From the NCBI GenBank assembly GCA_017438945.1, contig JAFRUI010000027.1, forward strand, positions 1 to 39,820: a stretch of 39,820 nt of DNA. The letters are read 5' to 3'. Shown in pieces: positions 31,227 through 39,820 of this stretch; within the stretch, counting starts at the first letter, position 1, and every line of letters starts with the position of its first letter. This DNA is from Bacteroidales bacterium (GTDB lineage: Bacteria > Bacteroidota > Bacteroidia > Bacteroidales > WCHB1-69). Below the pieces are notes generated by a model. The model had not been told where the DNA came from. It was given only the letters and a program-made list of their open reading frames with translations, and searched no databases. The translations under genes and the position numbers were made by a program.

Positions 31227-32405
31227 CTAGCCTCCAACCGCCGTCAGCAGCATGAAGATACCGATCCCCAGGTAGTTGCCGACGGCATACCCCAGCAGCC
31301 CGATGGCGATGCCGGGGAGAATCACCGACTTGTCGTGCAGCACGGCGGCCACCATCGGCACGAACGGCGGCGAATTGATCAGGGAAATGGACGACGTGAG
31401 CGTCATCGCCCCGCTGATCTTGAAGAGTCGGGCCAGCAGGATCTGGAGTGCCAGCGACCCGAAAACCACAAAGGCGATGTAATACAATATATATATGTAC
31501 TTCGAGAATTCAAGTTCGTGGACGTTCACCATGGTGGCGACGGCCAGACAGAAGACATAGACGAAGTAGAGGCCGGTGTCGAAAGTGCCCTCCAGCTTGC
31601 GCACCGGTTTCCAAAACGAGATCAGGATGGAGAAGGTGGTGATGACGATGATGATGAATGCCGTCGTGTTTTTCATCGGGATGAGGTAGGTGAGTCCGAC
31701 GGCGAAGGTCACGATGGCAATGGCACCGAGTATGGACGCGGCGCGGTTCAGGATTTTCTGCTTCAGCGATTTGGTCGTGACTTCAGGAGCCGACTCTGAC
31801 AAATTGTCCGTGACAGTGTCTGTGGAGGCTGCCGGGGTGTTTCCCATCTTGGGGAAGAACCAACGGACGATCTTGCCGCCGAAGAAGACGATGACCAGCA
31901 GATAGACGGCAGTAACGACCAGGTCGTAGCCGGAAACGAGGAGGAAAAGGTTGTGGGGCAGGCTCACGGCCTTGGCCACAGGCGCGAAGTTGGGGATCCC
32001 CCCGGTGTAGATTCCGGTCATGGCGGCGGTCACTTTCGCGAAATCTTCGAGGCTCACTCCCGACGCCACCGCCTGGGAACGGAACAGGAAGAACCCGATG
32101 ATGTTGACGGCCATGATGCTGACCAACCCGACGAGGAAGGCCTTGAGCACCGCCTTCGCCGACCATTTCCGGAAGTCGCAGCTGCACAGCATCAGCGGGA
32201 TGGAGGTCAGCACGGCCATGTTGGAGATGTTCTCGAAAAGGTAAGTGGATTCTTTCCCGGCAATACCGGCGTTCCCCACCACCAGCCCGATGACATAGAG
32301 GATGACCATCGGGGAGATTTTCTCGATGACGGGCCATTTCCTTGCCGCAAGCATCACGAGCAGCGGGATGACGTAGAGGTACAGTGTAGCGATTATTGGA
32401 GGCAT
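31227..32405 (-). CDS. DUF819 family membrane protein
   Basis: 392 residues with about ten membrane helices and a loop of Ser/Thr/Glu near the middle (about 195-220). The family signatures GLVVGNAG near residue 42 and the repeated GGIPNFAPVA and SPPFVPMVAAV segments suggest an inverted-repeat transporter fold. Members are called DUF819 or YjcL-like, with unknown substrate. The start at 32405 (MPPIIATLYLYVIPLLV) is chosen because the -7 box at 32433 excludes the longer reading. Confidence 0.85.
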   Translation of the reverse strand: MPPIIATLYLYVIPLLVMLAARKWPVIEKISPMVILYVIGLVVGNAGIAGKESTYLFENISNMAVLTSIPLMLCSCDFRKWSAKAVLKAFLVGLVSIMAVNIIGFFLFRSQAVASGVSLEDFAKVTAAMTGIYTGGIPNFAPVAKAVSLPHNLFLLVSGYDLVVTAVYLLVIVFFGGKIVRWFFPKMGNTPAASTDTVTDNLSESAPEVTTKSLKQKILNRAASILGAIAIVTFAVGLTYLIPMKNTTAFIIIVITTFSILISFWKPVRKLEGTFDTGLYFVYVFCLAVATMVNVHELEFSKYIYILYYIAFVVFGSLALQILLARLFKISGAMTLTSSISLINSPPFVPMVAAVLHDKSVILPGIAIGLLGYAVGNYLGIGIFMLLTAVGG

Positions 32406-32432
32406 TCGGTTTGGCTGTTTTTTTTCGGGCGG

Positions 32433-32440
32433 CAAAGGTA
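32433..32440 (-). promoter_or_regulatory. -7 box of the DUF819 gene
   Basis: TACCTTTG on the minus strand, 28 bases before the ATG. The region where a -33 element would be is inside the heptamer array 32451-32530. Confidence 0.5.
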
Positions 32441-32450
32441 CGATTTTTTT

Positions 32451-32530
32451 AGGACTGGGGACTTTGGACTGGGGACTTTGGACTGAGGACTTTGGACTTT
32501 GGACTTAGGACTGGGGACTGGAGACTGAGG
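32451..32530. repeat. Heptamer array, left of the four-helix gene
   Basis: About eleven 7-bp units: AGGACTG, GGGACTT, TGGACTG, GGGACTT, TGGACTG, AGGACTT, TGGACTT and so on, with the core GGACT fixed. It is the approximate inverted copy of the array at 33041-33126. Confidence 0.88.
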
Positions 32531-32555
32531 TGTCAAGGATTGGGGGTGTGAGCAT

Positions 32556-32939
32556 TTATGACAAATTGTCAGTTTTAAGAATTTGGCGTTTGCTGCGGCG
32601 AAGACCATTGAGAAGGACTCTGACTCTTTCGATTTTTTGTTTGCATTCAAACAATTGTTCTTCTGAAAGATACTCTAAATCATAAGCCAACAGAACCTGA
32701 CAATAGACTTCCATCAATGATCCCATCGCAATATCAAAAAAATGTATCTGCTCTTTTGTCGAATATCGTGCGTTTCCTTCTACCAGGTTTGATGAAACCG
32801 AAGTTACCGCACGACGTAATTGATCTCCTAAACCATATTTTTCAATAGTTGGGAATGTGGCCTGAAGACGATATATCATTTTGACCAATTGCCTTGATTC
32901 TTTCCAAACTTCCATGTTTTCAAACGGATATGTTTCCAT
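32556..32939 (-). CDS. Four-helix-bundle protein (S23/IVS family)
   Basis: 127 residues, related to the protein encoded in 23S rRNA intervening sequences and to the Avd accessory protein of diversity-generating retroelements. Typical segments are FENMEVWKESRQLVKMIYRL, FPTIEKYGLGDQLRRAV, SVSSNLVEGNARYSTKEQIH and FFDIAMGSLMEVYCQV. Basic helices bind nucleic acid in relatives. No reverse transcriptase or variable repeat is nearby. The start at 32939 is placed after a -7 box at 32973-32980. The gene is flanked by inverted heptamer arrays. Confidence 0.88.
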   Translation of the reverse strand: METYPFENMEVWKESRQLVKMIYRLQATFPTIEKYGLGDQLRRAVTSVSSNLVEGNARYSTKEQIHFFDIAMGSLMEVYCQVLLAYDLEYLSEEQLFECKQKIERVRVLLNGLRRSKRQILKTDNLS

Positions 32940-32972
32940 AATGTAGTTTATTTGTTTATAAAAATTTAACAG

Positions 32973-32980
32973 CAAAAATA
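32973..32980 (-). promoter_or_regulatory. -7 box of the four-helix-bundle gene
   Basis: TATTTTTG on the minus strand, 34 bases before the ATG at 32939. Confidence 0.5.
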
Positions 32981-33040
32981 CATTATTTTTTCAATTGTCA
33001 ATATGTGTCGTTTTTTTTTCTCTTAAATGCATGTTCACTC

Positions 33041-33126
33041 CCCAGTCTCAAGTCTCCAGTCCCCAGTCCTAAGTCCCCAGTCCTAAGTCTCCAGTCCTCA
33101 GTCCTCAGTCCTCAGTCCTCAGTCCC
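33041..33126. repeat. Heptamer array, right of the four-helix gene
   Basis: About twelve 7-bp units: CAGTCTC AAGTCTC CAGTCCC CAGTCCT AAGTCCC CAGTCCT AAGTCTC, then CAGTCCT four times. The core AGTCC is the complement of the left array core. It ends 7 bases before the sigma-54 promoter. Confidence 0.88.
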
Positions 33127-33133
33127 AAAAAAC

Positions 33134-33150
33134 TTGGCACGGATTTTGCA
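33134..33150 (+). promoter_or_regulatory. Sigma-54 promoter of groES-groEL
   Basis: TTGGCACGGATTTTGCA fits the RpoN consensus TGGCACG-N4-TTGC(A/T) without a mismatch; the -24 GG is at 33136-33137 and the -12 GC at 33148-33149. Start of transcription would be near 33160, leader about 47 bases. No TAnnTTTG box and no CIRCE element is visible before groES. Confidence 0.7.
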
Positions 33151-33206
33151 TCCCTTCCCGCCGTCAACGAAAAAGACGAAAATTCAAACTTAAAAATAAA
33201 AACATT

Positions 33207-33482
33207 ATGAAAAGTATCAAACCTTTAGCAGACAGAGTTTTAGTGAAACCTGCAGAAGCTGAACAGAAAACCGCCGGCGGCATCATCATCCCCGACACCG
33301 CCAAGGAAAAACCCCAACAAGGCACCGTCATCGCAGTCGGCCCCGGCAAAAAGGACGAACCCATGACCGTCAAGGTGAAGGACACCGTGCTCTACGGCAA
33401 ATACTCCGGCACCGAAATCCAACTCGACGGCGAGACTTATCTTATCATGAAGGAGAGCGACATTTACGCGATATGTAAATAG
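33207..33482 (+). CDS. groES: Co-chaperonin GroES
   Basis: 91 residues, the lid of the GroEL chamber. [20 protein letters not shown], the mobile loop [26 protein letters not shown] and [18 protein letters not shown] are as expected. The stop TAG is the first element of a heptamer array. Co-transcribed with groEL across a 186-base spacer, which is long for this pair. Confidence 0.97.
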   Translation: MKSIKPLADRVLVKPAEAEQKTAGGIIIPDTAKEKPQQGTVIAVGPGKKDEPMTVKVKDTVLYGKYSGTEIQLDGETYLIMKESDIYAICK

Positions 33483-33614
33483 GACTTTGGACCTTGGACT
33501 GAGGACTGAGGACTATGACTCAACGTTGACGGATATCCTCTCAAGTCCCAAGTCTCAAGTCTCAAGTCTTAAGTCTTAAGTCTTAAGTCTTAAGTCTTAA
33601 GTCTCAAGTCTCAA
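33481..33614. repeat. Inverted heptamer arrays between groES and groEL
   Basis: Left block 33481-33515: GGACTTT GGACCTT GGACTGA GGACTGA GGACTAT. Right block 33541-33614: AAGTCCC AAGTCTC AAGTCTC, then TTAAGTC-type units about six times, AAGTCTC. The blocks are complementary in their cores and would form a large stem-loop in the groESL mRNA. Confidence 0.88.
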
Positions 33615-33650
33615 AACAAGACTGAATTAACGAATAAAACAAAAAAGTAA

Positions 33651-35303
<1,653 letters not shown>

Positions 35304-35308
35304 TCTAA

Positions 35309-35338
35309 TGTAGAATGCAGAATTAAGAATGCAGAATA
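35309..35338. repeat. Heptamer array after groEL
   Basis: AATGTAG AATGCAG AATTAAG AATGCAG AAT, 7-bp units that follow the groEL stop; the same family as 38927-38961. Confidence 0.7.
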
Positions 35339-35339
35339 T

Positions 35340-35367
35340 GGGGAGTCCGTTGTGGCTCCCCTTTGTT
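35340..35367 (+). terminator. groESL terminator
   Basis: GGGGAG / CTCCCC stem with TCC/TGG pairing inside, followed by CTTTGTTGTTTT. Confidence 0.7.
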
Positions 35368-35400
35368 GTTTTAAATATCCTCCTTTGTCGTATTTTTTTT

Positions 35401-35421
35401 TATTTTTGCAATTTATTTTTG
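35401..35421 (+). promoter_or_regulatory. Two -7 boxes for the OPT gene
   Basis: TATTTTTG at 35401-35408 and again at 35414-35421, spaced 13 bases apart; leader 75-90 bases to the ATG at 35496. Confidence 0.5.
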
Positions 35422-35495
35422 ACGGATAACGGGGGTGGAATTTCGCTTGGATTCCGTCAGGATTGTATGATGACAAATAATTGAAAATCATTAAT

Positions 35496-37514
35496 ATGGA
35501 AGAAGAAAAAACTACGATTGAACAAGAGGAAAACGAAATCAAACTTCCCGAAAACGCGTACCGGGAGCTCAAGGAGGGCGAAGAGTACAAGCCTATCTTG
35601 TTGAGTGACAAAAAGTATCCCGAACTGAACGGCTGGACTATCTTCTGGGGTATCCTGATGGCGGTCATCTTTTCGGCGGCCACAGCCTACTCAGGACTGC
35701 GTTTCGGCCAGGTGTTTGAGGCGGCCATCCCCATCGCTATCATCGCCGTGGGTATTTCCACCATCGCCAAGCGGAAGAGCCCGTTGTCGGAAAATGTGCT
35801 GATCCAGTCTATCGGCGCGAGTTCCGGCGTGATTGTGGCGGGTGCCATCTTCACGTTGCCGGCCATCTACATCATCAAGGAGACCAATCCTGTGGCGGGC
35901 GCGGAAATCCAGGTCAATTTCTTCCAGATATTCATGTCGTCGCTGTTGGGCGGTTTTCTGGGCATCCTTTTCCTGATACCGTTCCGTAAGTACTTTGTTT
36001 CCGACATGCATGGCAAGTACCCGTTCCCCGAAGCCACAGCCACAACGGAGATCATCGTGTCGGGTGCCAAAGGAGGTAACCAAGCCAAATTACTGTTGAT
36101 CAGCGGTTTGATAGGTGGTCTGTACGATTTTCTGATGACGACCTTCCATTTCTGGGCCGACACCATCTCCACGCGCATGGCGGGGTGGGGTGAACAGTTG
36201 GCCATGAATCACAAATATGTCTTTAAGATGAGTGCCGAATCCATTTTGTTGGGCACTGGCTACCTGATCGGTCTCAAATACGCTGCTGTCATCTGTGCCG
36301 GTTCCGCTCTTTCTTGGTGGGTGCTGACTCCGCTGTTGGGTCATTACGGCATGCTCGAAGTGGACGGCGTGGCAACGGCCATGAGCACTCTCGACCCTGA
36401 TGTAATCTTCTCCGGATACGTACGTTACATCGGTATCGGTGGTATCGCTATGGCCGGTATCCTCAGTGTGATCAAGTCTGCGGGTGTGATCAAGAAATCC
36501 ATCGGCGTGGCGGTGAAAGCCGGCAAGTCTGCAGGTGCGAAGAGCGAGGTGGTGCGCACGCAGCGTGACCTCTCCATGAAGATCCTCATGTTCGGATTCT
36601 TGGCCGTCATTGTCATGATGGTGCTCTTTTTCTTCCTGGGCGGCATGCACATGAATCTGACGCAGGTGCTTGTGGCCTTGTTGGTGGTCTTCCTGTTCGC
36701 TTTCCTGTTCACCACGGTGGCGGCCACGGCTATCGCCACAGTGGGCACCAACCCTGTCTCCGGTATGACGATGATGACGCTGATTCTCTCCTCCTTTATC
36801 CTCGCCTCTGTCGGGTTGAAGGGCGGCACGGGCATCATCACGGCATTGGTGGTGGGCGGCATCGTCTGTTCTGCACTTTCCATGGCCGGCGGCTTCATCA
36901 CCGATTTGAAAGTCGGTTACTGGATCGGCACGTCCCCGTATAAACAGCAAGCTTTCAAGTTCGTGGGCACGTTCGTCTCCGCATTGACGGTGGGTGCGGT
37001 CATCATGTTGCTGTCCAAGACTTACGGATACACGGGTGAGAATGCCTTGGTGGCTCCGCAGGCAAACGCCATGGCGGCCATCATCGAGCCGATGATGTAT
37101 GGCGGCTCCACCCCGTGGATTCTTTACATCGTGGGTGCCGTTCTGGCTATCCTGTTGGACGTGATCGGCGTTCCCGCACTGGCATTCGCGCTCGGTATGT
37201 TCATCCCGTTGCAGCTGAACCTCCCGTTGTTGGTGGGCGGTTTCCTCGCCTGGTTGGTGAAGACCCGCAGCAAGGATGAGGCAATCAACAAGCAACGCGC
37301 CGAGAAGGGCACGCTCCTCGCCTCCGGGTTGCTCGCTGGCGGTGCTATCATGGGTGTCCTGAGTGCCATCCTCAAATACGCCGGCGTCGAACCCACCTTC
37401 ATGGCCGACTATATCGGTTCCCCGATGTACAACATCCTTGCCATCGTGATGTTCGCGGGACTCTGCTGTTACCTCTTCTTCCACGCCACACATACGAAAG
37501 AAAAACTTCAATAA
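35496..37514 (+). CDS. OPT family oligopeptide transporter
   Basis: 672 residues with about 14-16 membrane helices. An acidic cytoplasmic head (MEEEKTTIEQEENEI) is followed by the OPT pattern GWTIFWGILMAVIFSAATAY and SGLRFGQVFEAAIPIAI, then FPEATATTEIIVSGAKGG and the late helices. OPT proteins import small peptides or metal chelates with protons. Prokaryotic members of this size are common in Bacteroidetes. The ATG 35496 is preferred over a TTG at 35481. The TAA stop is part of a heptamer array. Co-direction with the kinase gene and only 32 bases between them suggest one operon. Confidence 0.9.
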   Translation: MEEEKTTIEQEENEIKLPENAYRELKEGEEYKPILLSDKKYPELNGWTIFWGILMAVIFSAATAYSGLRFGQVFEAAIPIAIIAVGISTIAKRKSPLSENVLIQSIGASSGVIVAGAIFTLPAIYIIKETNPVAGAEIQVNFFQIFMSSLLGGFLGILFLIPFRKYFVSDMHGKYPFPEATATTEIIVSGAKGGNQAKLLLISGLIGGLYDFLMTTFHFWADTISTRMAGWGEQLAMNHKYVFKMSAESILLGTGYLIGLKYAAVICAGSALSWWVLTPLLGHYGMLEVDGVATAMSTLDPDVIFSGYVRYIGIGGIAMAGILSVIKSAGVIKKSIGVAVKAGKSAGAKSEVVRTQRDLSMKILMFGFLAVIVMMVLFFFLGGMHMNLTQVLVALLVVFLFAFLFTTVAATAIATVGTNPVSGMTMMTLILSSFILASVGLKGGTGIITALVVGGIVCSALSMAGGFITDLKVGYWIGTSPYKQQAFKFVGTFVSALTVGAVIMLLSKTYGYTGENALVAPQANAMAAIIEPMMYGGSTPWILYIVGAVLAILLDVIGVPALAFALGMFIPLQLNLPLLVGGFLAWLVKTRSKDEAINKQRAEKGTLLASGLLAGGAIMGVLSAILKYAGVEPTFMADYIGSPMYNILAIVMFAGLCCYLFFHATHTKEKLQ

Positions 37515-37541
37515 CCCATAACCTATAACCCATAACCATTA
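37511..37541. repeat. Heptamer array between OPT and kinase genes
   Basis: ATAACCC ATAACCT ATAACCC ATAACCA. The first unit holds the OPT stop codon. Confidence 0.8.
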
Positions 37542-37546
37542 AAGAA

Positions 37547-38164
37547 ATGCATATAGCTGTCGCCGGAAATATAGGATCCGGAAAAACAACGTTAACAGGA
37601 ATGCTGGCCAAGCATTACGGATGGGAACCCCTCTACGAAAGCGTGGAGGACAACCCTTACCTCGCCAGCTTTTATCAGGATATGCAACGCTGGTCGTTCA
37701 ATATCCAGATCTATTTTTTGAACAGTCGCTTCCGTCAGGTGCTGGACATCCGTCAGCGCAAGAAAGACGTCATCCAAGACAGGACGATTTATGAGGACGC
37801 ATACATTTTCGCTCCGAATCTGCATCGGATGGAGTTGATGGCCTCGCGCGATTTCGAGAACTATGCCTCGTTGTTCGAGCTGATGAAGAAGTTCTTGCAG
37901 CCACCCGATTTGCTCATTTACCTTAAAGCGGATGTGGAGACCCTGATCTCGCAGATTTTGAAACGCGGTCGTGCCTATGAGGGAGACATCAGCCTGTCGT
38001 ATTTGGAGAATCTTAATAATCTGTATAACAACTGGATAGACAAATATGACGAGGGTAAATTGCTCGTGGTGGATGTCAACAAATTGAAGTTCGCCGAACG
38101 TCCGGAAGATTTCGGGGTGATTATCGAGAAGATTGACGCCGAATTGTACGGTCTCTTCAAATAA
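37547..38164 (+). CDS. Deoxynucleoside kinase
   Basis: 205 residues, P-loop kinase of the dCK/dGK family. P-loop GNIGSGKTTL (8-17), substrate-site Glu in EPLYESVEDNPYL, the DRTIYEDAYIF motif with the DR(S/T) base, and the LID arginines in ILKRGRAYE are all present. It phosphorylates deoxyadenosine, deoxyguanosine or deoxycytidine for salvage. The exact base preference cannot be read. Ends 50 bases before kdsB. Confidence 0.9.
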   Translation: MHIAVAGNIGSGKTTLTGMLAKHYGWEPLYESVEDNPYLASFYQDMQRWSFNIQIYFLNSRFRQVLDIRQRKKDVIQDRTIYEDAYIFAPNLHRMELMASRDFENYASLFELMKKFLQPPDLLIYLKADVETLISQILKRGRAYEGDISLSYLENLNNLYNNWIDKYDEGKLLVVDVNKLKFAERPEDFGVIIEKIDAELYGLFK

Positions 38165-38175
38165 CCCATCTTGTA

Positions 38176-38197
38176 GAGACGTTTCCTGAAACGTCTC
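38176..38197. repeat. GAGACGTTT hairpin, dispersed palindrome
   Basis: GAGACGTTT / AAACGTCTC (9-bp perfect stem, loop CCTG), preceded by TTGTA, between the kinase gene and kdsB. Same style as 19859-19879. Confidence 0.6.
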
Positions 38198-38214
38198 ATA
38201 ATATCGTGAAGAAT

Positions 38215-38949
38215 ATGCGAGATTTTAACGTTTTCGGTATTATCCCCGCCCGTTACGCGTCCACCCGTTTCCCTGGCAAGCCGTTGGCTGTCCTTCAGGG
38301 CAAACCGATGGTTCAGTGGGTGTATGAACGTGTGCAATCCTCTGAGGTATGCGATCTTGCCGTGGCCACGGACGATGATCGCATCGCGGATTGTGTATGT
38401 GGTTTCGGCGGGAAGGTGGTGATGACCTCTCCTGACCACGCCTCCGGCACCGATCGTTGCGGAGAGGCGGCAAGATCCATGCATCCGAGCGATAACGACG
38501 TGATTATCAATATCCAAGGTGATGAGCCACTGATTTCCCCAAGGGAAATCCACCTGCTCGCCAGTGCATTTGAAGACCGTTCAGTGCAAATCGCCACCTT
38601 GGTCAACCCGTTTCAGGAAGGGGGCCTTCTCCACAATCCCAATGTGGTGAAAGTGGTGAAAGCAAAGAACGGTAATGTACTGTATTTCAGCAGACTCCCG
38701 ATTCCTTATCTGCGTGAGAACGCCACTCCACCCAAAAACTATTTCAGACATATCGGCATCTACGCCTACCGTTATGGAGCGTTGAAAGAGATTGTGAAGC
38801 TTCCGACTTCGGAATTGGAGAACAGCGAAAAACTGGAACAGCTCCGCTGGCTTGAAAACGGCTACACCATCCGCGCCTTGGAATGCGACTATCAAGGCAT
38901 CGGGGTGGACACGCCGGAAGACCTGAAGAATGTAGAATTAAGAATGTAG
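38215..38949 (+). CDS. kdsB: CMP-KDO synthetase
   Basis: 244 residues. It activates KDO with CTP for LPS inner core. [20 protein letters not shown] is the nucleotide-binding loop, with [52 protein letters not shown] and GVDTPEDL after it. The ATG 38215 fits best; GTG 38206 would add three residues. The last residues NVELRM and the stop are encoded by 7-bp units AATGTAG/AATTAAG, which continue after the gene. Confidence 0.93.
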   Translation: MRDFNVFGIIPARYASTRFPGKPLAVLQGKPMVQWVYERVQSSEVCDLAVATDDDRIADCVCGFGGKVVMTSPDHASGTDRCGEAARSMHPSDNDVIINIQGDEPLISPREIHLLASAFEDRSVQIATLVNPFQEGGLLHNPNVVKVVKAKNGNVLYFSRLPIPYLRENATPPKNYFRHIGIYAYRYGALKEIVKLPTSELENSEKLEQLRWLENGYTIRALECDYQGIGVDTPEDLKNVELRM

Positions 38950-38961
38950 AATTAAGAATAA
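38927..38961. repeat. Heptamer array across the kdsB stop
   Basis: AGAATGT AGAATTA AGAATGT AGAATTA AGAATAA: exact 7-bp phase, covering the end of kdsB and the gap to the next start at 38963. Confidence 0.85.
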
Positions 38962-38962
38962 G

Positions 38963-39820
38963 ATGATAGACTTTTTACTGAAAACCTTATTACAAGACCA
39001 ATATGTGTTTGTTGAACGATTGGGTGCGTTTCGGATACAGCTAAGACATGCTGTCATAGAGAAGAATGTCATCCATCCTCCGTATAATGAGGTGGTCTTT
39101 TCGCAGAATGACAGCGAGGAGAACAATTTTGCGCTCGCCAATCAGATCAGTCGTGACAAGAAATGTCTTTTCACGGAGGCAAACGAGCTGATTATGAAAT
39201 GGGTGGACGAACTGCTTGCCGCCCTTCAGCACAACAAGTCTGTCACCTATGAAGGATTTGGCACGTTTATGCTGGACAAAAAGGGGAACATCTCTTTTGA
39301 AAGCATGGTCGTGCCGCAACTGAACAGCCAGTTTGAGGGGATGGAACCTGTTGACATCAAGAGTGTTGGCGTTGCGGTTGCGGAAGACGATGAAGCGATG
39401 AAGGTCGTGGAACCTGTTGCGGAAGCCGAACCAGAACCCGTTGTAGAGCCTGAACCCGTTGCCGAACCGGAAGTGGACGAAGCGATGAAGGTCGTGGAAC
39501 CTGTTGCGGAAGCCGAACCAGAACCCGTCGTGGAGCCTGAGCCGGTTGCCGAACCGGAAGAGGATGAAGCGATGAAGCTCGTGGAACCTGTTATGGAAGC
39601 CGAACCAGAGTCCGTCGTGGAGCCTGAGCCGGTTGCTGAACCGGAAGAGGATGGAGCGATGAAGGTCGTGGAACCTGTTGTGGAAGCCGAACCAGAGTCC
39701 GTCGTGGAGCCTGAGCCGGTTGCTGAACCGGAAGAGGATGAAGCGATGAAGGATGAAGAAAAGGATGACGACGATGATAATGAGGAGGATGAAGAGGATG
39801 ATGATGACGACGACGATGAA
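38963..39820 (+). CDS. HU-CCDC81-like protein, truncated by window
   Basis: 286 codons to the window edge with no stop, so partial. The first 115 residues match the tandem CCDC81-type HU domains of Bacteroidetes: [48 protein letters not shown], then [20 protein letters not shown]. Relatives often end in a SPOR domain at the cell envelope; what follows here cannot be seen. After about residue 142 there are four 29-residue repeats ([20 protein letters not shown] type) and then a run of Asp/Glu. The acidic region is disordered and very low in complexity. The start ATG overlaps the end of the heptamer array. Confidence 0.8.
   Translation, partial: MIDFLLKTLLQDQYVFVERLGAFRIQLRHAVIEKNVIHPPYNEVVFSQNDSEENNFALANQISRDKKCLFTEANELIMKWVDELLAALQHNKSVTYEGFGTFMLDKKGNISFESMVVPQLNSQFEGMEPVDIKSVGVAVAEDDEAMKVVEPVAEAEPEPVVEPEPVAEPEVDEAMKVVEPVAEAEPEPVVEPEPVAEPEEDEAMKLVEPVMEAEPESVVEPEPVAEPEEDGAMKVVEPVVEAEPESVVEPEPVAEPEEDEAMKDEEKDDDDDNEEDEEDDDDDDDE
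39389..39736 (+). repeat. Four 87-bp in-frame tandem repeats
   Basis: Units 39389-39475, 39476-39562, 39563-39649 and 39650-39736, each 29 codons, nearly identical in DNA; a fifth begins at 39737 and turns into the Asp/Glu run. Confidence 0.9.

Noticed and set aside
32556-32939. Four-helix-bundle gene as part of a diversity-generating retroelement
   Set aside because: No reverse transcriptase, template repeat or variable repeat is visible in the window.
33127-33206. CIRCE (HrcA) element before groES
   Set aside because: No TTAGCACTC inverted repeat is present; the sigma-54 match explains the region better.
32451-33614. GGACT/AGTCC arrays as CRISPR
   Set aside because: The unit is 7 bp with no unique spacers and no cas genes are nearby.
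36090-37511. Long open frame opposite the OPT gene
   Set aside because: His/Asp/Arg-rich composition typical of an antisense shadow; the transporter frame is certain.

Overview
The window reads as a chromosome segment of an anaerobic Bacteroidetes, most likely a Bacteroidales. Three things point there. Most genes have a Bacteroidetes-type -7 box (TAnnTTTG) 15-40 bases before the start. The gene set is typical of the phylum: DUF5618, DUF3127 with a DDLPF tail, CCDC81-type HU, LptD, PNGase F-like, Cys-cluster/TonB-C and LytTR membrane proteins. There is also a kal-kce lysine-fermentation pair. Nothing suggests a prophage or an integrated plasmid; the only mobile-type gene is a single IS200-like (RAYT-type) transposase at the left edge.

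Layout. 1-4.1 kb: RAYT-like transposase with REP-like hairpins, an AGCS amino-acid:cation symporter with a small membrane protein, and a Cys-cluster/TonB-C-like protein whose promoter region is duplicated 2.4 kb upstream. 4.2-8.5 kb (minus): HsdR-N-like nuclease fold, nspC, a seven-repeat propeller-like lipoprotein, a 2-TM protein, and a membrane LytTR regulator. 8.8-11.8 kb (plus): two secreted proteins of unknown role and DUF5618 copy 1. 11.9-16.0 kb (minus): PLP aminotransferase and LptD. 16.1-20.9 kb (plus): envelope genes (amidase, MCE/MlaD, DUF3127, NlpC/P60, MltG). 21-23.3 kb: tRNA-Val, DUF5618 copy 2, kce, kal. 23.3-28.1 kb (minus): CotH-like, wecB, PNGase F-like. 28.2-31.2 kb (minus): rplM-rpsI-rpsB-tsf. 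31.2-33 kb (minus): DUF819 permease and a four-helix-bundle protein. 33.2-39.8 kb (plus): groES-groEL, OPT transporter, deoxynucleoside kinase, kdsB and a truncated HU-CCDC81-like gene.

How the genes work together. Much of the window concerns the cell envelope: LPS (kdsB, lptD), peptidoglycan (amidase, NlpC/P60, MltG), lipid transport (MCE) and surface polysaccharide (wecB). A second theme is peptide and amino-acid use (OPT, AGCS, kal/kce). A third is the translation and chaperone core.

The most unusual signal is non-coding. About a dozen gene 3' ends carry short tandem arrays with a 7-bp (sometimes 8-bp) unit. Unit sequences differ from locus to locus, and the array often includes the stop codon or the last few codons. 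Two inverted blocks of one unit family flank the four-helix-bundle gene, and another inverted pair sits between groES and groEL. A textbook sigma-54 promoter match precedes groES. All functional calls come from reading motifs by eye; no database search was run.
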